Origin: Biomphalaria glabrata
Lineage: Eukaryota > Mollusca > Gastropoda > Planorbidae
DNA: 64,000 nt
Assembly: GCF_947242115.1 (NCBI RefSeq)
Contig: NC_074716.1
Span: 2,611,501-2,675,500 of the forward strand
Direction of reading: 5' to 3'
Position 1 is the stretch's first letter. Each line of letters opens with the position of its first letter. Position numbers and translations under genes: made by a program. The notes under the pieces were generated by a model, which was given only the letters and a program-made list of their open reading frames with translations, was not told the origin of the DNA and did no database searches. Below are positions 1 to 11,904 of this stretch, one piece after another.

Positions 1-142
1 TTTATTAAGATTAACCCAGTAAACCCGTGTGTCATGACAATGTGGTCTCAAACAACGACTGTCTATGGTGACTAGAGTAGACCACATTGTGACATCAGCT
101 TCTAGGCAAGACAATTAAGAGATGGATATACATCAAACAGCC

Positions 143-290
143 AAGGCCATTCAATGAACATGCAAGGCCATTCAATGAACATTCAAGGCCATTCAATGAG
201 CATTCAAGGTCATTCAGTGGCCATCCAAGGTCGTTTAGTGACGAAGCAAGGTCATTTAGTGAAGAGGCAAGATCATTCACTAAATAAACA
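143..290. repeat. Minisatellite, 21-bp unit, about 7 copies
   Basis: About seven diverging copies of a 21-bp unit containing AAGGCCATTCAATGAACAT. The later copies drift (GGTCATTTAGTG). Both strands are open over the array, as expected of a short repeat without stops, so I do not treat it as coding. Confidence 0.85.
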
Positions 291-779
291 GACACAATTG
301 TTCAATGCCGAGACATCAAGAAACAAATATGCCTCATTATAAAACATATGTTTCTGTCTTCAAGAAACTAATATAAATTGAAACTCCTACCTTCTGCCAT
401 GATGACATACGAAACTTTTAAAATTAGTTTTTTGTTTTACTAATGATTATTAAAAAAAATTATTAAAAAAAAATTAAGAAATAAAATATTTTTTTTGACA
501 CCCAAAGAGTTACTTCGCAGTTGTAGTTAAGTAAAGATTGTTAGATGAGTGCTCTACAAGACCGTAGTCCCTACCCTGATGACCAAAAGAGTCAGACAGA
601 GTGCATGGTATCAGTTGTATCGGTTTAACATTCTACCGGTCATGTCAAAGTGGAGAATGTGATAGAAGGCTTGGAGACACTAAAGACAGACCTTACCGAA
701 TACCGGCCTCACTGTAACACTGAAATCATGCGATCTGTGCATTCAAGCACTCCGGAGGAATTCCCGTCGTCTCAGTGAG
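291..779. other. No gene seen
   Basis: AT-rich sequence around 420-500 is followed by ordinary-composition sequence. I found no coding pattern, SINE head or terminal repeats. Confidence 0.5.
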
Positions 780-960
780 ACGTCTCCATGAAAACGTGTA
801 GTAGGGGACCCCCGGGACAGAGGCACGGTGCGCCACACATGGTGCGACCCATACAAGTAAATGGCCACTATCGTTGTGGAACCCTCAGACTGGACTTTTG
901 GGTGAAGAGCTCCTGGTCCACGCCTGGTCGGTGGATACAATCCTTTCTAACGATCAATCA
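780..960 (+). repeat. Dispersed repeat, pair with 46535-46700
   Basis: This stretch aligns by eye with 46535-46700: both contain GGGTGAAGAG, a CC(A/T)GGTCCA/TGTCCAGG block, CCTGGT.GGTGGAT.. and CCTTTCTAAC.ATCAA in the same order. It is an unclassified dispersed repeat. Its small open frames carry no recognised domain. Confidence 0.55.
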
Positions 961-1216
961 GTACTTTTTCTTAATTGGTCAGTCGGTCCACTCCTTCAAT
1001 ATACATATGCCTTGTTTAAACACAGGCTAACACTACTGGGTCACTTCAAACATACAAACTGATTATATGAGACAATGAAAGGGTACTTCTAAACGTATTG
1101 ATTAGATTTAGATCAATTCGAGTGAACAATAGATTACAACATCTATGTTGGTTAAACTGGCAGATTCATGCTACTGTGTATCCGCGCGAGACCAATCATA
1201 ACAGAAGGCCTCAACA

Positions 1217-1342
1217 CTGACCTGCAACGTCACAGCCTATGGGCAGTTGTAGAGTACAGCTAGTTGTCACGTCGTACAGACTTGTGGTGCGGCAAAGAGC
1301 TACTGGTCTAAACTACCCACAGGTTGTGACGTTGCAGGTCAG
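1217..1342. repeat. 126-bp inverted repeat, 21-bp arms
   Basis: Left arm 1217-1237 and right arm 1322-1342 are reverse complements at 20 of 21 positions (core TGACCTGCAACGTCACA). The insert is 84 bp. It could be a miniature foldback element. No target duplication is obvious. Confidence 0.7.
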
Positions 1343-1429
1343 CGCACAGGCCCTCTGTAACGATAGGTCGCGACCCAATCCAACGAGAATATAATCCTGA
1401 GCTATTACTATGTCCACTCATAGCTCACT

Positions 1430-1565
1430 AGCACACACACACACAATGTTTCATTGTCAGACTACAAACACACACACAAACTGTTTCTTGTCAAATACCA
1501 CACATACACCGTTTCACTGTCAAACACCACAGACACACACACACACACACACAGACACACAAATT
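1430..1565. repeat. CA-rich microsatellite cluster
   Basis: Several short (CA)n runs are interspersed with related sequence containing TTTCA.TGTCA.AC. The small open frames here are low complexity. Confidence 0.7.
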
Positions 1566-2750
1566 GTTTCTTCCCAACAATATTCAAACAGACATGTCCC
1601 CATGATCTGGTCAACGTGACCCATCACCTCCCCAGACGTCAACTATCCCTTAGTACGTTCATGTGAGTTGACCAGCTAGGAGCAGATCACCTTGACCATG
1701 AACAATCGAATACCAGTCAATAGACGGCTTCTTATGTAGCGGTCAAACAAAGGTAATCCTTGAAGTATAGATGCACTCTTTAGTGTCAATAAATAGCCTC
1801 TTATGTACCACTCAAACAAAACAATATAATCCCTGAACAATAGTTTCCTTTTAGTGTTTCAATAATTGAAAATATTCTTGTGCTAAAATTCATCTTTAAA
1901 TGGCGACTACAATTCAGACCAGGGACCTATGAAATAATTTTTAAAAGTGTATTCAAATATAGTCAACGTTTCTTTTGTCAAGGCTACCGTTATAAAAACG
2001 TAATTGAGCTTGCCATCATTGTATTCAGGGCTATGTTTTCAAGCCCATACATAAAAGCTTGCCTTAGAACTTGAGAACTGCTGACCATCACCGCGTCACG
2101 TACTTCAGAGATTTTTTGGTTGTGTGCAATTGTAAGAACATTATTGTTTACTTGAAATACAATCTGTAGAAAACAAAAAAACTTTGAGAACGGATTCAGC
2201 CCCACCCCCCTCCCTGTCCGCTTTTCGTCTGTCGTCTGCTCCTCAGTGTTAGACATGATTCATACTCAATCCAAGGCGCGGCTCAAATCAGTGGTCTGTC
2301 ATCATCGATCACAGGACCATCTGGCGCAGATATCTGGACATTTTTAGTCGGACTACAGTTCGATCTTGGCAACTTTTGACAGCAGAAATGAACGCTGGCT
2401 CCTCCTACCCCCCCCCCCTTTTCTCGAGCGCATCTCAACGAGTTATCGAGCGGACAGCCAGACAATGAGGCCAGGAAGTAAGAACAGTTCGTCTGACAGT
2501 TGGTCCTACAACTAGTACACCAAGTCCTGTAGGACAGTGTCCTTAAAACACCAGTGTACAAATATAACATATATATATATAAGACAACGAAGGCCCAACC
2601 TGAGAGTACCAATGCATGAAGTAATATACTAGAATGTGACTAGATAATTTTAAAAAATCAATCAATCAATCAAGTAATGGTCCTAGTTTAGTGAAATTTG
2701 GAGCTTGCTATGATCCACAGTGTTCCCACAGCTCAAAACACGCACACACT
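1566..2750. other. No gene seen
   Basis: Mixed-composition sequence with a C-run near 2410 and a short TA run near 2570. I could support no exon, SINE or terminal repeat. Confidence 0.4.
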
Positions 2751-2756
2751 CTTGAA

Positions 2757-2829
2757 CTCTTTATCTCCGTAAATATTTACCATATTCTGGTGGAATCAAC
2801 GCTGGTATCGTCAGTTAGGAGAGAAAGCG
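2757..2829. mobile_element. M4 miniature element, 73 bp (oldest copy)
   Basis: Ends resemble CTCTTTCTCTCC and its complement, with the shared interior TCAACG(C/T)TGGTATCGTCAGTTAGG. The right flank is TTAA and the left flank has decayed to TGAA. Sister copies lie at 30600, 49297 and 54967. Confidence 0.75.
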
Positions 2830-2879
2830 TTAAAGGCTAGGAAACACAAATAACTCTATAGTTAGTTGTGAATAGCTTA

Positions 2880-3060
2880 GAAGTAGGGGTGCCGCGGCTG
2901 ACTGGGACGCCCTTGAGTCCACCCAACTCGAAGATCCGACATACACTGGGGAAGCGGGGCGGTTGGTCGTTGTGCTGGCCACATAACACCCTTGATAACC
3001 GTCGGCCACAGAAACAGATGAGATTTTACATCGTCTGCCCATGAAGATCGAAAGGTCTAA
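2880..3060 (+). repeat. S3 SINE, head missing
   Basis: Body of the S3 family in the opposite orientation to the copy at 55490-55770. It contains GAGTCCACCCAACTC, GGTTGGTCGTTGTGCTGGCC, the CCGTCGGCCACAGAAACAGA block and the GATGTAAAATCTC-type tail. The tRNA-like head is not visible here. Confidence 0.65.
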
Positions 3061-3349
3061 AATGGGTACCTTTCCCCTTTATAACTAGTAACTGACCATC
3101 AATTATAGTACCACACATCACAATTCTTCATATGTGTATAGCGAAGTTGGAATACTAGAGGAGTTAGTCAGGGTCAATATAATTCTAGTCATTCCGGTGT
3201 CCTGAACAAACACATAGGACTGTTGACAACACGCCATCAAGCCATTCAATGGAATGTGTGTGTCCTCAACAAGTCTACTTTCACTAGCACGGTACAGCAC
3301 GGTGTGACGGTCACATGACGCACTGGACGTGATTTCAAATTCAAAGCAA

Positions 3350-3420
3350 CCAACTTTTTTTTTATTTTCAAAGCTAGAGAGCGTGCGCGCGTGTGTGTGT
3401 GTGTGGTTGGGGGCGGTGGC
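3350..3420. repeat. GT/GC-rich microsatellite
   Basis: A GCGCGCGTGTGTGTGT run near 3385 follows a short T tract. No gene is seen in 3060-4010. Confidence 0.6.
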
Positions 3421-4012
3421 TACGATCGCGTGGAGATACCGAAGCCCACAATCTCACCATCACGCTGACACACTCCAAAGCTAATTAGTTAATGGACCAT
3501 ACCAACATTGCAGTCGCTACCTATCAGCAAGTGTTTGGAGACTTTTTTTTTTAAAACTACCTTGTGACTAGAAAGTGCGTGAAAGTTCGACCCGCGCTCA
3601 CGTCGTGCTGAACTGCTCAGTAACGACACTGCCAAGACCTACATATCATTCCTTCTAAATTGGTTAATTTTTTGCTTTATCGCCAGGCCACCAAACACAC
3701 ACTTTTATTTATGCATTGTTCTCGCCTTCCTGTTTGTCGAGGAGAAAGTGCCCCGTAAAAGGCACAGTCAAAATAATGACTAACCGCAGGATATGTACAG
3801 AACACAAAGGTGCGGCCATGTTATGTAGACTGGTTGGTATGGAATCAATATCCACATTCAGCATTGATTTGTCAACCTGAACTACTTTGCATAGTACAGC
3901 TCCTGGTAGAGAGAGAGAGTATGCACAACTGAGCCCTGACTATAAGCTCCAGAGCTGGCCCAGGCTGCCAATGATCCTTACTGTCATATTTATTTCATTT
4001 ATTTGTGGCTAT

Positions 4013-4235
4013 TATTTTTTTTCAGAGCGCATCTTTTATGCTTATAATATGTTCAGTGCGCTATGGTCAAATCTTTTTTGTGGACCAGAAAAGGGGGGGG
4101 GGATATCTGGGAGAAGGTCTTCCGTGCTACCTTTAGGCGCTAAGCAAACACAACTCTGCTGAGTCGGGATTCGAACTCGATCCCCCCCGTTGTTTGGTGG
4201 TCAAGCGGTTTGGTCTCTCAGCCACACGTCCCACT
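4013..4235 (-). repeat. S2 tRNA-derived SINE
   Basis: Read on the minus strand, a tRNA-like head at 4150-4235 (A-box-like TGGCTGAGAGACC, B-box-like GAGTTCGAATCCC) is followed by a body with CTAAAGGTAGCACGG and a tail about GTGGACCA...AGCGC...ATAAGC. The same body occurs at 27561, 29290 and 45253. Confidence 0.75.
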
Positions 4236-4439
4236 AATGAGGAATGAGAAACAAACGATCAATTCCTAATAGTTCTTTCCCACGTCCAGCAGTCCAAAGC
4301 GCAGATAATGCTTTTGTGTTTCAAGAACAGACTTGTTAACGAGGCTGTTGTGTGTGTGTGTGTATGTTCCGGGGGCCTGCTGGCCTTAGTTTGGATATTA
4401 TTGATCTACTTGATTTAGATCTACGTCAAACATGGAGAA

Positions 4440-4795
4440 TGTTCCCTTCACATTTTTAAATTTTAAGTGTGAAAATGGGTATACCCGTTCAGCCGATATA
4501 CTCATAGCCAATATAAACTACTGTGAAAACGGGTTTACCCGATTTGTTAAACGTTTCGTTCTTTGATAGAGATACTCAGATACAATTAGTTACTTTTTGT
4601 CTATTTTTAGGGCCATCCGGTTGTGGGAGGGACATTAAACATGCACTACGGTCTCCGCCATTATCTAAGGAACATTTATGCTAAGTTTTATCAAGATTGG
4701 TGAAACGGTTTTGATTTTTATTGGGGACATACATACATACAGATATACATCCATACACACGCCTTACTTTCTGCTTTATATATTAGATATAATGA
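4440..4795 (+). repeat. R3 dispersed repeat
   Basis: Shares GGTTGTGGGAGGGACATT, CTACGGTCT.CGCCAT, AAGGAACAT, AGTTTTATCAAGATTGGT and the tail CGCCTTAC.TT.TGCTTTATA with 43975-44295. The class is not recognised; it ends in ATACATAC repeats followed by TATATTAGAT. Confidence 0.6.
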
Positions 4796-5201
4796 CATAT
4801 CAGAGATAAGCGTTTGATATAGGATTTCGAAATGAAACAAAGAAAGATCGATCTAGAAACGTTAGACATAGAGCAGATCTGAAACAGAATCTGACAACTA
4901 TAGTGGTAAACAACTCCTGAGCTGCTACGCTATCACCAAGTCATTAGATTTACTTTTATTTGTTTTTGCAAAGCAAACATTACCCATAATACCCCTTCTG
5001 TACGCGTAGTGAACTAAAAACTGGTGCATAAATTAAAGGGCCATGTGTAAACAATGATGGTCTTATCTTCTGCAAGCAAGGCGCGCCCCCTATCATCTAT
5101 TTACCTAAGATGAGTTATGGCCCTTTGAGTTTATTGTGTTCTGTAAAATGTTTCTGGAGGGAAAAAAAAAGACATAGTCGGCATCAATTAAACTGATACG
5201 A

Positions 5202-6328
5202 CAGTGTTTCTCAAACTTTTACCTGTTACACCCCCATACCCAATTTAAAAAAAAAACCTCTTAGAACCTCTAAGGCGCACATTTTCCCGGCTTTCTTTGC
5301 ATTTATATTTACAGTATGTTTGAATTCCACATTTACTTAATGAAGCTCATTGACATCAGTTCAGTTAGCTTTTATCTTTCGTTTCGGAGAACGTGTCTCC
5401 TTGAAAATGTTGAAATGTTTTGCATACTTCATACAATTTGGGGAGAGGCAGCATTCAACCTCTATCCAGCTTTCCATGCGGGTTCAGGGTGGAGCCCCAA
5501 CGCCAAGCATTTCATGCGTTCTGAACTTCAGAATGTCACCCCCCCCCCCACACCGGCATCCTGAACGCAATTTTTCTCACAGTACTAAGGGTGCATGTTT
5601 TAAAAAAATGTAATTTCAAAGGGGGTGGTACGGACCGATACACTTACACAAGATACACAAGAATGAAGCAGCTCTGGTTAATACTATTTTTGTGTGTGTG
5701 TGCAAAGGGTCATTCCAGATATATATAATACACATGCAACGAGCGTGATCGTCATTGTATTAAGTCAGAAGTCTTGGAGTTGACCAACTTTCTTTTATCT
5801 TCTTGTTGTTATGTAATAGTCGACAGCAGAACGATGAACAACGGTCGGGAGAAATTCGACTGTTATGACGTAAAACAAAAAAAGTCGATAATCGCTTTTT
5901 TTAAAATACTTTCTTCAAAAAATTTTAGAGTATTGCAGACGTCTCTTACTCAAATGATTTTTTTTTTTTTGAAGGTCCAACTCGGACAATAAAATAACTT
6001 TTTTTTTTTTTAAAAGCATTGCTATTTTAATTGGACAAACGCAGACGGCGAAAAGAAAATCTAAATCGACCACATGCGAACAATGGTTATTCTTGCCCTG
6101 GATGTGGCTAAATATGTAGGTCACAGCTGGGGCTGCGCAGCCACGGGAAATACTGCATTCCTCACTAATCTTCGGACTATAAGAAAAGCCTTAATATATA
6201 CACAAATTTATAGCTACAATTAAAATACATTTTTGTTTTTATCTTTTTGAAAAGTAAATTGACCGGCCACGACCTTGCCCCACTCCCCGGGTCAGGACGT
6301 TGCGGGCTCCACAGTTTGAGAAACGCTG
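5202..6328. mobile_element. Possible hAT-type composite bounded by CAG..TTTCTCAAAC ends
   Basis: The left end CAGTGTTTCTCAAACTTTT and the right end AGTTTGAGAAACGCTG form inverted termini of the style seen in family M1 and other hAT elements. Similar single ends lie near 33660-33722 and 53296-53340. The flanks show no convincing 8-bp duplication, so these may be two half-copies. The interior includes C-, A- and T-runs and an RL LINE 3' fragment. Confidence 0.45.
6020..6180 (+). pseudogene. RL LINE C-terminal zinc-finger fragment
   Basis: The + frame reads R-R-R-R-K-E-N-L-N-R-P, then NGYSCPGCG, an in-frame stop, then ICRSQLGLRSHG. This matches the 3' end of the RL element at 63570-64000 (-) and the pieces at 59.3 and 61.2 kb. 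The C..C/H motif is the C-terminal finger of the LINE ORF. It is a dead fragment. Confidence 0.75.
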
Positions 6329-6680
6329 AACCATGACATAAGTTATCTCCCTTTACTGCACTGACCTGCATACAGAACTCTCCTCTGTCGGGAGGTGATC
6401 GTGTCTACAATGATAGTAAGCAATAACACACACACACGCACATGATATACAGCTATAAATGATTGTCTGTTCGTATTGAAGTCACGTAACAATGAGTTCC
6501 AGTGTTTGGGTCCCACCGATGAGGGGAGCGCCACACAAGGCTGTGGTTATGCTCACAGCGAGTCCAATCTGTCGAACATATCGGGGGGGCCAGTTGCTTG
6601 AGACAACACAGGAGGAAACAGATGCAATAGAGAGGAACAAAGAATGCAATAGAAGGTGGCTCTACTTTAACAAAGTCAGA

Positions 6681-7265
6681 AATCATCAGGTCCAGTTAGT
6701 ACTGAGTGCACATCAGGTCCAGTTAGTACTGAGTGCACATCAGGTCCAGTTAGTACTGAGTGCATATCAGGTCCAGTTAGTACTGAGTGCATTGACATCA
6801 TCAGGTCCAGTTAGTACTTAGTGCACATCAGGTCCAGAAAGTACTTAGTGCACATCAGGTCCAGAAAGTACTGAGTGCATTGACATCATCAGGTCCAGAA
6901 AGTACTGAGTGCATTGACATCATCAGGTCAAGTTAGTACTTAGTGCACATCAAGTCCAGAAAGTACTGAGTGCATCGGCATCATCAGGTCCAGAAAGTAC
7001 TGAGTGCATTGACATCACCAGGTCCAGTTAGTACTGAGTGCACAGATATCAGGTTACGTCAGTACTGAATTAGTGCACACACATCAGGTCCAGAAAGTAC
7101 TGAGTGCATTGAAATCACCAGGTCCAGTTAGTACTGAGTGCACAGATATCAGGTTACGTCAGTACTGAATTAGTGTACACACATCAGGTCCAGAAAGTAC
7201 TGAGTGCATTGAAATCATCAGGTCCAGTTAAAACTTAGTGCACAGATAGGTTACGTCAGAAGACT
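6681..7265. repeat. Minisatellite, 27-bp and longer units
   Basis: About 19 units of CATCAGGTCCAGTTAGTACT plus GAGTGCA. The first four are 27 bp and in one frame. Later units alternate with longer versions carrying TTGACAT or ACAGATATCAGGTTACGTCA, giving a higher-order pattern at 6990-7230. It is open on + only at its start, and I do not consider it coding. Confidence 0.9.
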
Positions 7266-8420
7266 TGGATACTCGGCTTAATACTAACAAAACATGGAAC
7301 ACGTGACCTAAATACTTCTTTTAGGGCAGACGATGGTGTACTATACAGTATTAAAACAATAATGGCCAAGTCAATTAACTGAGTGCGGCCGCGCCCCCAT
7401 GCAGGATTTAGCAGAGTTTGGCCCAAAAGGTGAACACAGAGAGATACGGAGAGAGATGACCCGAGACATAATCTCTAACACCCTCGTGGTTCAAGTAGTT
7501 TGACCTTTGACATAATCTCGGTACTCACGAATCAATGACGCCATTACGAGGGCCCTGAGAATCTTCACCTCGCGGAAGTAGATCTTTAAGAACCGTACTC
7601 TCATTGTTTTAACAGCCTAAGTTTCATTAGTCATTAATGGATGAATCAACAGCGCAGTCTGGACAAACAAGATGGCTGGGAACGTTAGGCTCAATGAGCA
7701 GGCGCCATTACAACAGTCAAGCGTGTTTCAAAAAGTTAATTCTCAGACGTGTGAATGTGGGACGCGCTTTTGACGCTTACTCAATAACCCTTCCTTCTCT
7801 TTCCACTTGGCAACGCCCCTGGTTTTACCGTCCTTTTCTTCTTCCTGATAGCGAAGATACTCTCACGTATTATTATCATCCTTAAATGTTTGTGTTTGAA
7901 GAGCCATTCGTAGAGATCATTGTTTTTTGGGGGGAAGGAAGTAAGCAAGTAGACTCTCTAATGGTCCCACACACTTCACGTCTGCCCAATGACCTGATCA
8001 GTGTGGGGAATGAGTTTCAAGCCAAGTGACATCCACTTGTTCTCTCGGTCTTGTATTGGTGAACACCTCTGCTCGTGGGATGGGGGAATGTAGGGGGGAG
8101 GGGAGGGAGGACACAAAGAAATCGAGCAGGCAAAGATTCATAGGTGACTTTCTAAGTACACTCGGACACAGAGATGGGCTAACAGGAGAATGGGGGAGGG
8201 AGAAAGAGAGAATAAGCAAAGCAAAAAAATAATTTAAAAAATCACTAAATCTCTCACAAGGGAAATCTCTCAGTACTTTTCCGCATAACCAACAATTAAT
8301 TAATCACCGCAAATTCATTAACTTATTGTTTTATTTTTTATATTGGTTCATGCGTTTCCATCGACAATGAATAATTGTGTCAAAGTTTCAACTTGAGACG
8401 AGAATAGAAAAAGGGAGAGA
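7266..8420. other. No supported gene
   Basis: Mostly unique-looking sequence. An 82-codon open frame at 7637-7885 (+) has no recognised motif, no flanking splice signals that I trust and no relative in the window, so I leave it uncalled. Purine-rich 8085-8225 is low complexity. Confidence 0.4.
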
Positions 8421-8423
8421 ACT

Positions 8424-8426
<3 letters not shown>

Positions 8427-8465
<39 letters not shown>
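8427..8465. repeat. (AT)n microsatellite
   Basis: About 19 uninterrupted AT dinucleotides, ending close to the 3' end of the RL LINE on the minus strand. Confidence 0.95.
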
Positions 8466-8468
<3 letters not shown>

Positions 8469-8499
8469 CGTCCATCGTGGTGCGGTGATGACCACTTTG

Positions 8500-9863
8500 T
8501 CATCCAGGGGGCTGAGGGCTTTGCACTGGGGTTTTATGCCTCCTCATGTGGCTGGTGAGACCCATGTGAGCCCGGAATGTTCGGCCGCACACTGGGCAGG
8601 TTATTTCAGCTGGAGCTAGTGTCGTGGGCCTTGCTTTTCTTTTCTGGCGTTTTTCTTCTGCCAGCATTGTTCTTTTTTCCTCAGCAACCTGTGCGCCAGT
8701 TCTCACAGCGCGATGCCAAGATGCTCTGTCATGTGCCTCTGTCTCCCAGGTGCCTGGGTCTATGCTAAACGCCTTCAGAGAAACTTTGAGGGTGTCCCTG
8801 AAGCGCTTTCTTTGACCACCTTGCGAGCGCTTTCCTTCGCTTAGTTGGCCATACAAGAGTCGTTTAGGGATGCGGTGGTCTTCCATTCTGTAGATGTGAC
8901 CTGCCCATCGCAGCTGGGACTGCATCAGGATTGTGTGGATGCTTTGCAGACACGCTCTTCGAAGGACTTCTGTATCTGGTATTTTGTCTTGCCATTTGAC
9001 ATTTAGTATTTTTCTCAGACATGTCATGTGGAAGTGGTTTAGTTTCTTTGCATGTTTACTGTACACTGTCCATGTTTCTGAGGCATAGTGCAATGTAGGG
9101 AGGATGACGGCTCTATAGACCCCTAGCTTGGTGTTTGTGGTGATACCCCGTCTGTTCCAGACATTTGTAGACAGTCTGCCGTAGGATGCACTGGCCTTGG
9201 CGATACGCAGGTCGATTTCACTATCGATTTTTCCATTTCTGGAGAGTGTGCTGCCAAGATATGTGAATTTGTCCACTGCGTTTATAACCTGTCCATTTAT
9301 AGTAATGCTTGGATCCGAGTAGGCTTTCCCAGGAGCAGGTAGATATAAGACTTCAGTCTTGTTCGTATTGATGGTAAGGCCAAAGTCTGAGCATGCTCTT
9401 GAGAAGTCACTGACGATGCTCTGCAGATCGTTTTCAGAGCAGGCATTTAGGGCACAGTCGTCAGCAAATAGCAAGTCTCTGATTACTGCTGCGTTTGTTT
9501 TTGTTTTTGCTTTAAGCCGCCTCGGGTTGAATAGGCCAACATCAAATCTGTATGATATATTTATGCGTTGTTTTCTCTATTTGTGAATGCATCTGTCAGC
9601 ATAGCGGAGAACATGATACTGAACAGTGTAGGTGCTAGGACACAGCTTTGTTTTACCCCGTTTGATACTTCGAAGGGCTCTGATGGTTCTCCACTTTCTT
9701 GGACACGAGCCTTCATGCCATCATGAAATAGTCTCACCATGGTTATGAATTTTTGTGGACAGCCATACTTTGATATGATCTTCCAGAGTCCTTCTCTGCT
9801 AACAGTGTCGAATGCCTTTGTTAAGTCGACATATATTGAGAACAGGTCAGCAACAACTAACAT
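8500..9863 (-). pseudogene. RL LINE reverse transcriptase, 3' portion
   Basis: Minus-strand remnant of a non-LTR retrotransposon ORF. The upstream piece (9863-9561) carries the palm segment YVDLTKAFDTVSREGLW and the G-V-K-Q-S-C-V-L-A-P-T-L block. The next piece (to 8500) has the catalytic LLFADDC motif, LTINTNKTEVLYLP, a YLGSTLSRNG block, the thumb-like region with LRWAGHIYRM, and a C-terminal C2H2 finger (CPVCGRTF then H-M-R-R-H). The frame changes once, around 9545-9565. The 5' part of the element (endonuclease and N-terminal RT) is missing. The clade call, RTE-like, rests on the YLGS..I..EI..RI.KA and WAGH patterns I associate with that group. It is not functional as it stands. Confidence 0.9.
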
Positions 9864-9924
9864 ACAAGACCAAGGGAGAGGGAGTTTATGTAATAAGTTG
9901 AGGAGAGTTTCCCCCCTTTCATAC

Positions 9925-10130
9925 CTTGCGATCTATGGGGCAGATGATGGTCAGGTCACACGTTTATACGGCCAGCGGTTAACGAGCAGGGGGGGTCATG
10001 TGGCCAGCACGACGACCAACCGCCTCTACTTCCCCCCAACTAAAGTCAGGTGTACATTAGAGTTGGGTGGGGACTTGGGGCGCCTTAAAAAAATGCATAG
10101 TGAGAGAAAGCCAGGGGTTTTAAAAAAAAG
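9925..10130 (-). repeat. S3 SINE, head missing
   Basis: Shares GGCCAGCGGTTAACGAGCAG, TCATGTGGCCAGCACGACGA, CTTCC.CCAACTAAAGTCAG and GAGTTGGGTGG with the S3 copy at 55490. It abuts the RL LINE remnant and ends in a purine/G run at 10125-10141. Confidence 0.7.
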
Positions 10131-10141
10131 GGGGGGGGGAG

Positions 10142-10762
10142 AAACATATAAATGGACAGCGCCAAATAGATTGACAAACATACACGGACACAGCATAGAC
10201 ATAAAACCTGGACATACTAGATAAACTTGGACAAAGACTATTATACGCGGCTAAGAATCACAAAGGAAAAGCTGGTTTGGTAAAGTACTTTTGGTTGTCG
10301 AGGGCGATAGTTGAACACCAAGGGAAGGCCGGGGTTTGAAACACTGAATTTGATTTCATTGTTCAAGTCTATATCTGATCAATCGTAATACCTTCGTCAC
10401 ATGATGACCACAGAAGCAAGACTCCCGCCACTTGTTGAGCGTGATGTAAGTGAACGTCTCAGTGTAGCGCACCAACATTGAACCTTACAGACCACGGCAA
10501 AGGTCAAAGAAACGGACGAACTAAAATGACCTTTCAAAGAAGCAAACCTCAACAGAAACTTATTTTTCTTTCTTGACTTGGTGAGGGAGACCGAGAGGAG
10601 GGCGGGAAGGGTTTACTTTGTCTGGCCTGTAGTGTACTCTCGCTAAGCTCCGTAGTAGTCTAGGTGTGAGCATCACAGTGAGCTGCAGGCGTCGTCGCTA
10701 GAGGGAGACAATCTTTCTAAAATTCCTTCGTCATTCTGCATGAGCAATATGAAATTATTTAA
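10142..10762. other. No gene seen
   Basis: Unique-looking sequence of moderate GC content. I see no exon, repeat end or tRNA-like fold. Confidence 0.4.
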
Positions 10763-11480
10763 TCTAGCTCAGCCCCACTAGATCATAGACTTAGTCACCT
10801 TAGCTCAGCTCCAATATATCATAGATTTTGTCACCTTAGCTCAACTCCACTAGATCAGAGACTTTGTCACATTAGCTCAACTCCGCTATATCATAGACTT
10901 TGTCACCTTAGCTTAACCCCACTAGATCGTAGACTTTGTCACCTTAGCTCAGCCCCAATCGATCAAAGACTTAGTCACCTTAGCTCAACTCCACTAGATC
11001 ATAGACTTTGTCACCTTAGCTCAGCCCCACTAGATCATAGACTTTGTCACCTTAGCTCAACTCCACCAGATCATAGACTTTGTCACCTTAGCTCAGCCCC
11101 ACTAGATCATAGACTTTGTCACCTTAGCTCAGCCCCAATCGATCAAAGACTTAGTCACCTTAGCTCAACTCCACTAGATCAAAGACTTTGTCACCTTAGC
11201 TCAACTCCACTAGATCATAGACTTTGTCACCTTAGCTCAACTCTACTAGATCATAGATTTTGTCACCTTAGCTCAACTCCTCCACTAGATCATAGACTTT
11301 GTCACCTTAGCTCAACTCCACTATATCATAGACTGTCACCTTAGCTCAACTCCACTAGATCATAGACTTTGTCACCTTAGCTCAGCCCCACTGACTTTTC
11401 ATCTTAGTTCAACTCCACTAGATCATAGACTTATCACCTTAGCTCAGCTCCACTAGATCATAGACTTGTCACAGAGACGC
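10763..11480. repeat. Minisatellite, 36-bp unit, about 20 copies
   Basis: Units contain CACCTTAGCTCAACTCCACT followed by AGATCATAGACTTTGT. Variants (CAGCCCCAATCGATCAAAGA) recur about 180 bp apart, at 10950 and 11130, which suggests a block of five units was duplicated. Shorter units appear at the right end. Confidence 0.95.
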
Positions 11481-11904
11481 CAAACTTATTTTGGTTTTCT
11501 GTTCCTCTACAGTTAGAATTATTTCCAAACTGTGAGACATGCACCAGTGTGTAGGTATAACAATCTACCTTGACCAAGACAAGAGACACCAAGTAAGTGG
11601 CTGTGACTGTCCAACTTGACCATTCACTATCAGGATAACATCAAGGACAATGTCTATAGTTACACATCCCAGGAACCCAATCACACACATAGTACAACTA
11701 CGCACTTGAAACAAACAATGCCATCAACTACACACGCACAATTAGTAAGAGACTGAGAGACAGCAATGGAAATACTACACACATTGTCTCGCCACGGATA
11801 ATTAGTTGTCAGCTCTAGACTTCTACAGAGGATAAAATCAAATCAAGATTAAAAGAAAAGGAAAAAAAAAAAGAGCTGAAATTATAAACAATGAAACACA
11901 ATGT
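11481..11904. other. No gene seen between two minisatellites
   Basis: About 420 bp of unique-looking sequence with CACACA-rich patches. No coding evidence. Confidence 0.4.

Noticed and set aside
6681-7265. CRISPR-like spaced repeats
   Set aside because: Units are directly adjacent variants with no unique spacers, in eukaryotic sequence with no cas genes. The arrays at 10763, 27944 and 35505 were rejected for the same reason.
7637-7885. 82-codon ORF in unique sequence
   Set aside because: No motif, no splice support and length within chance expectation for this composition.
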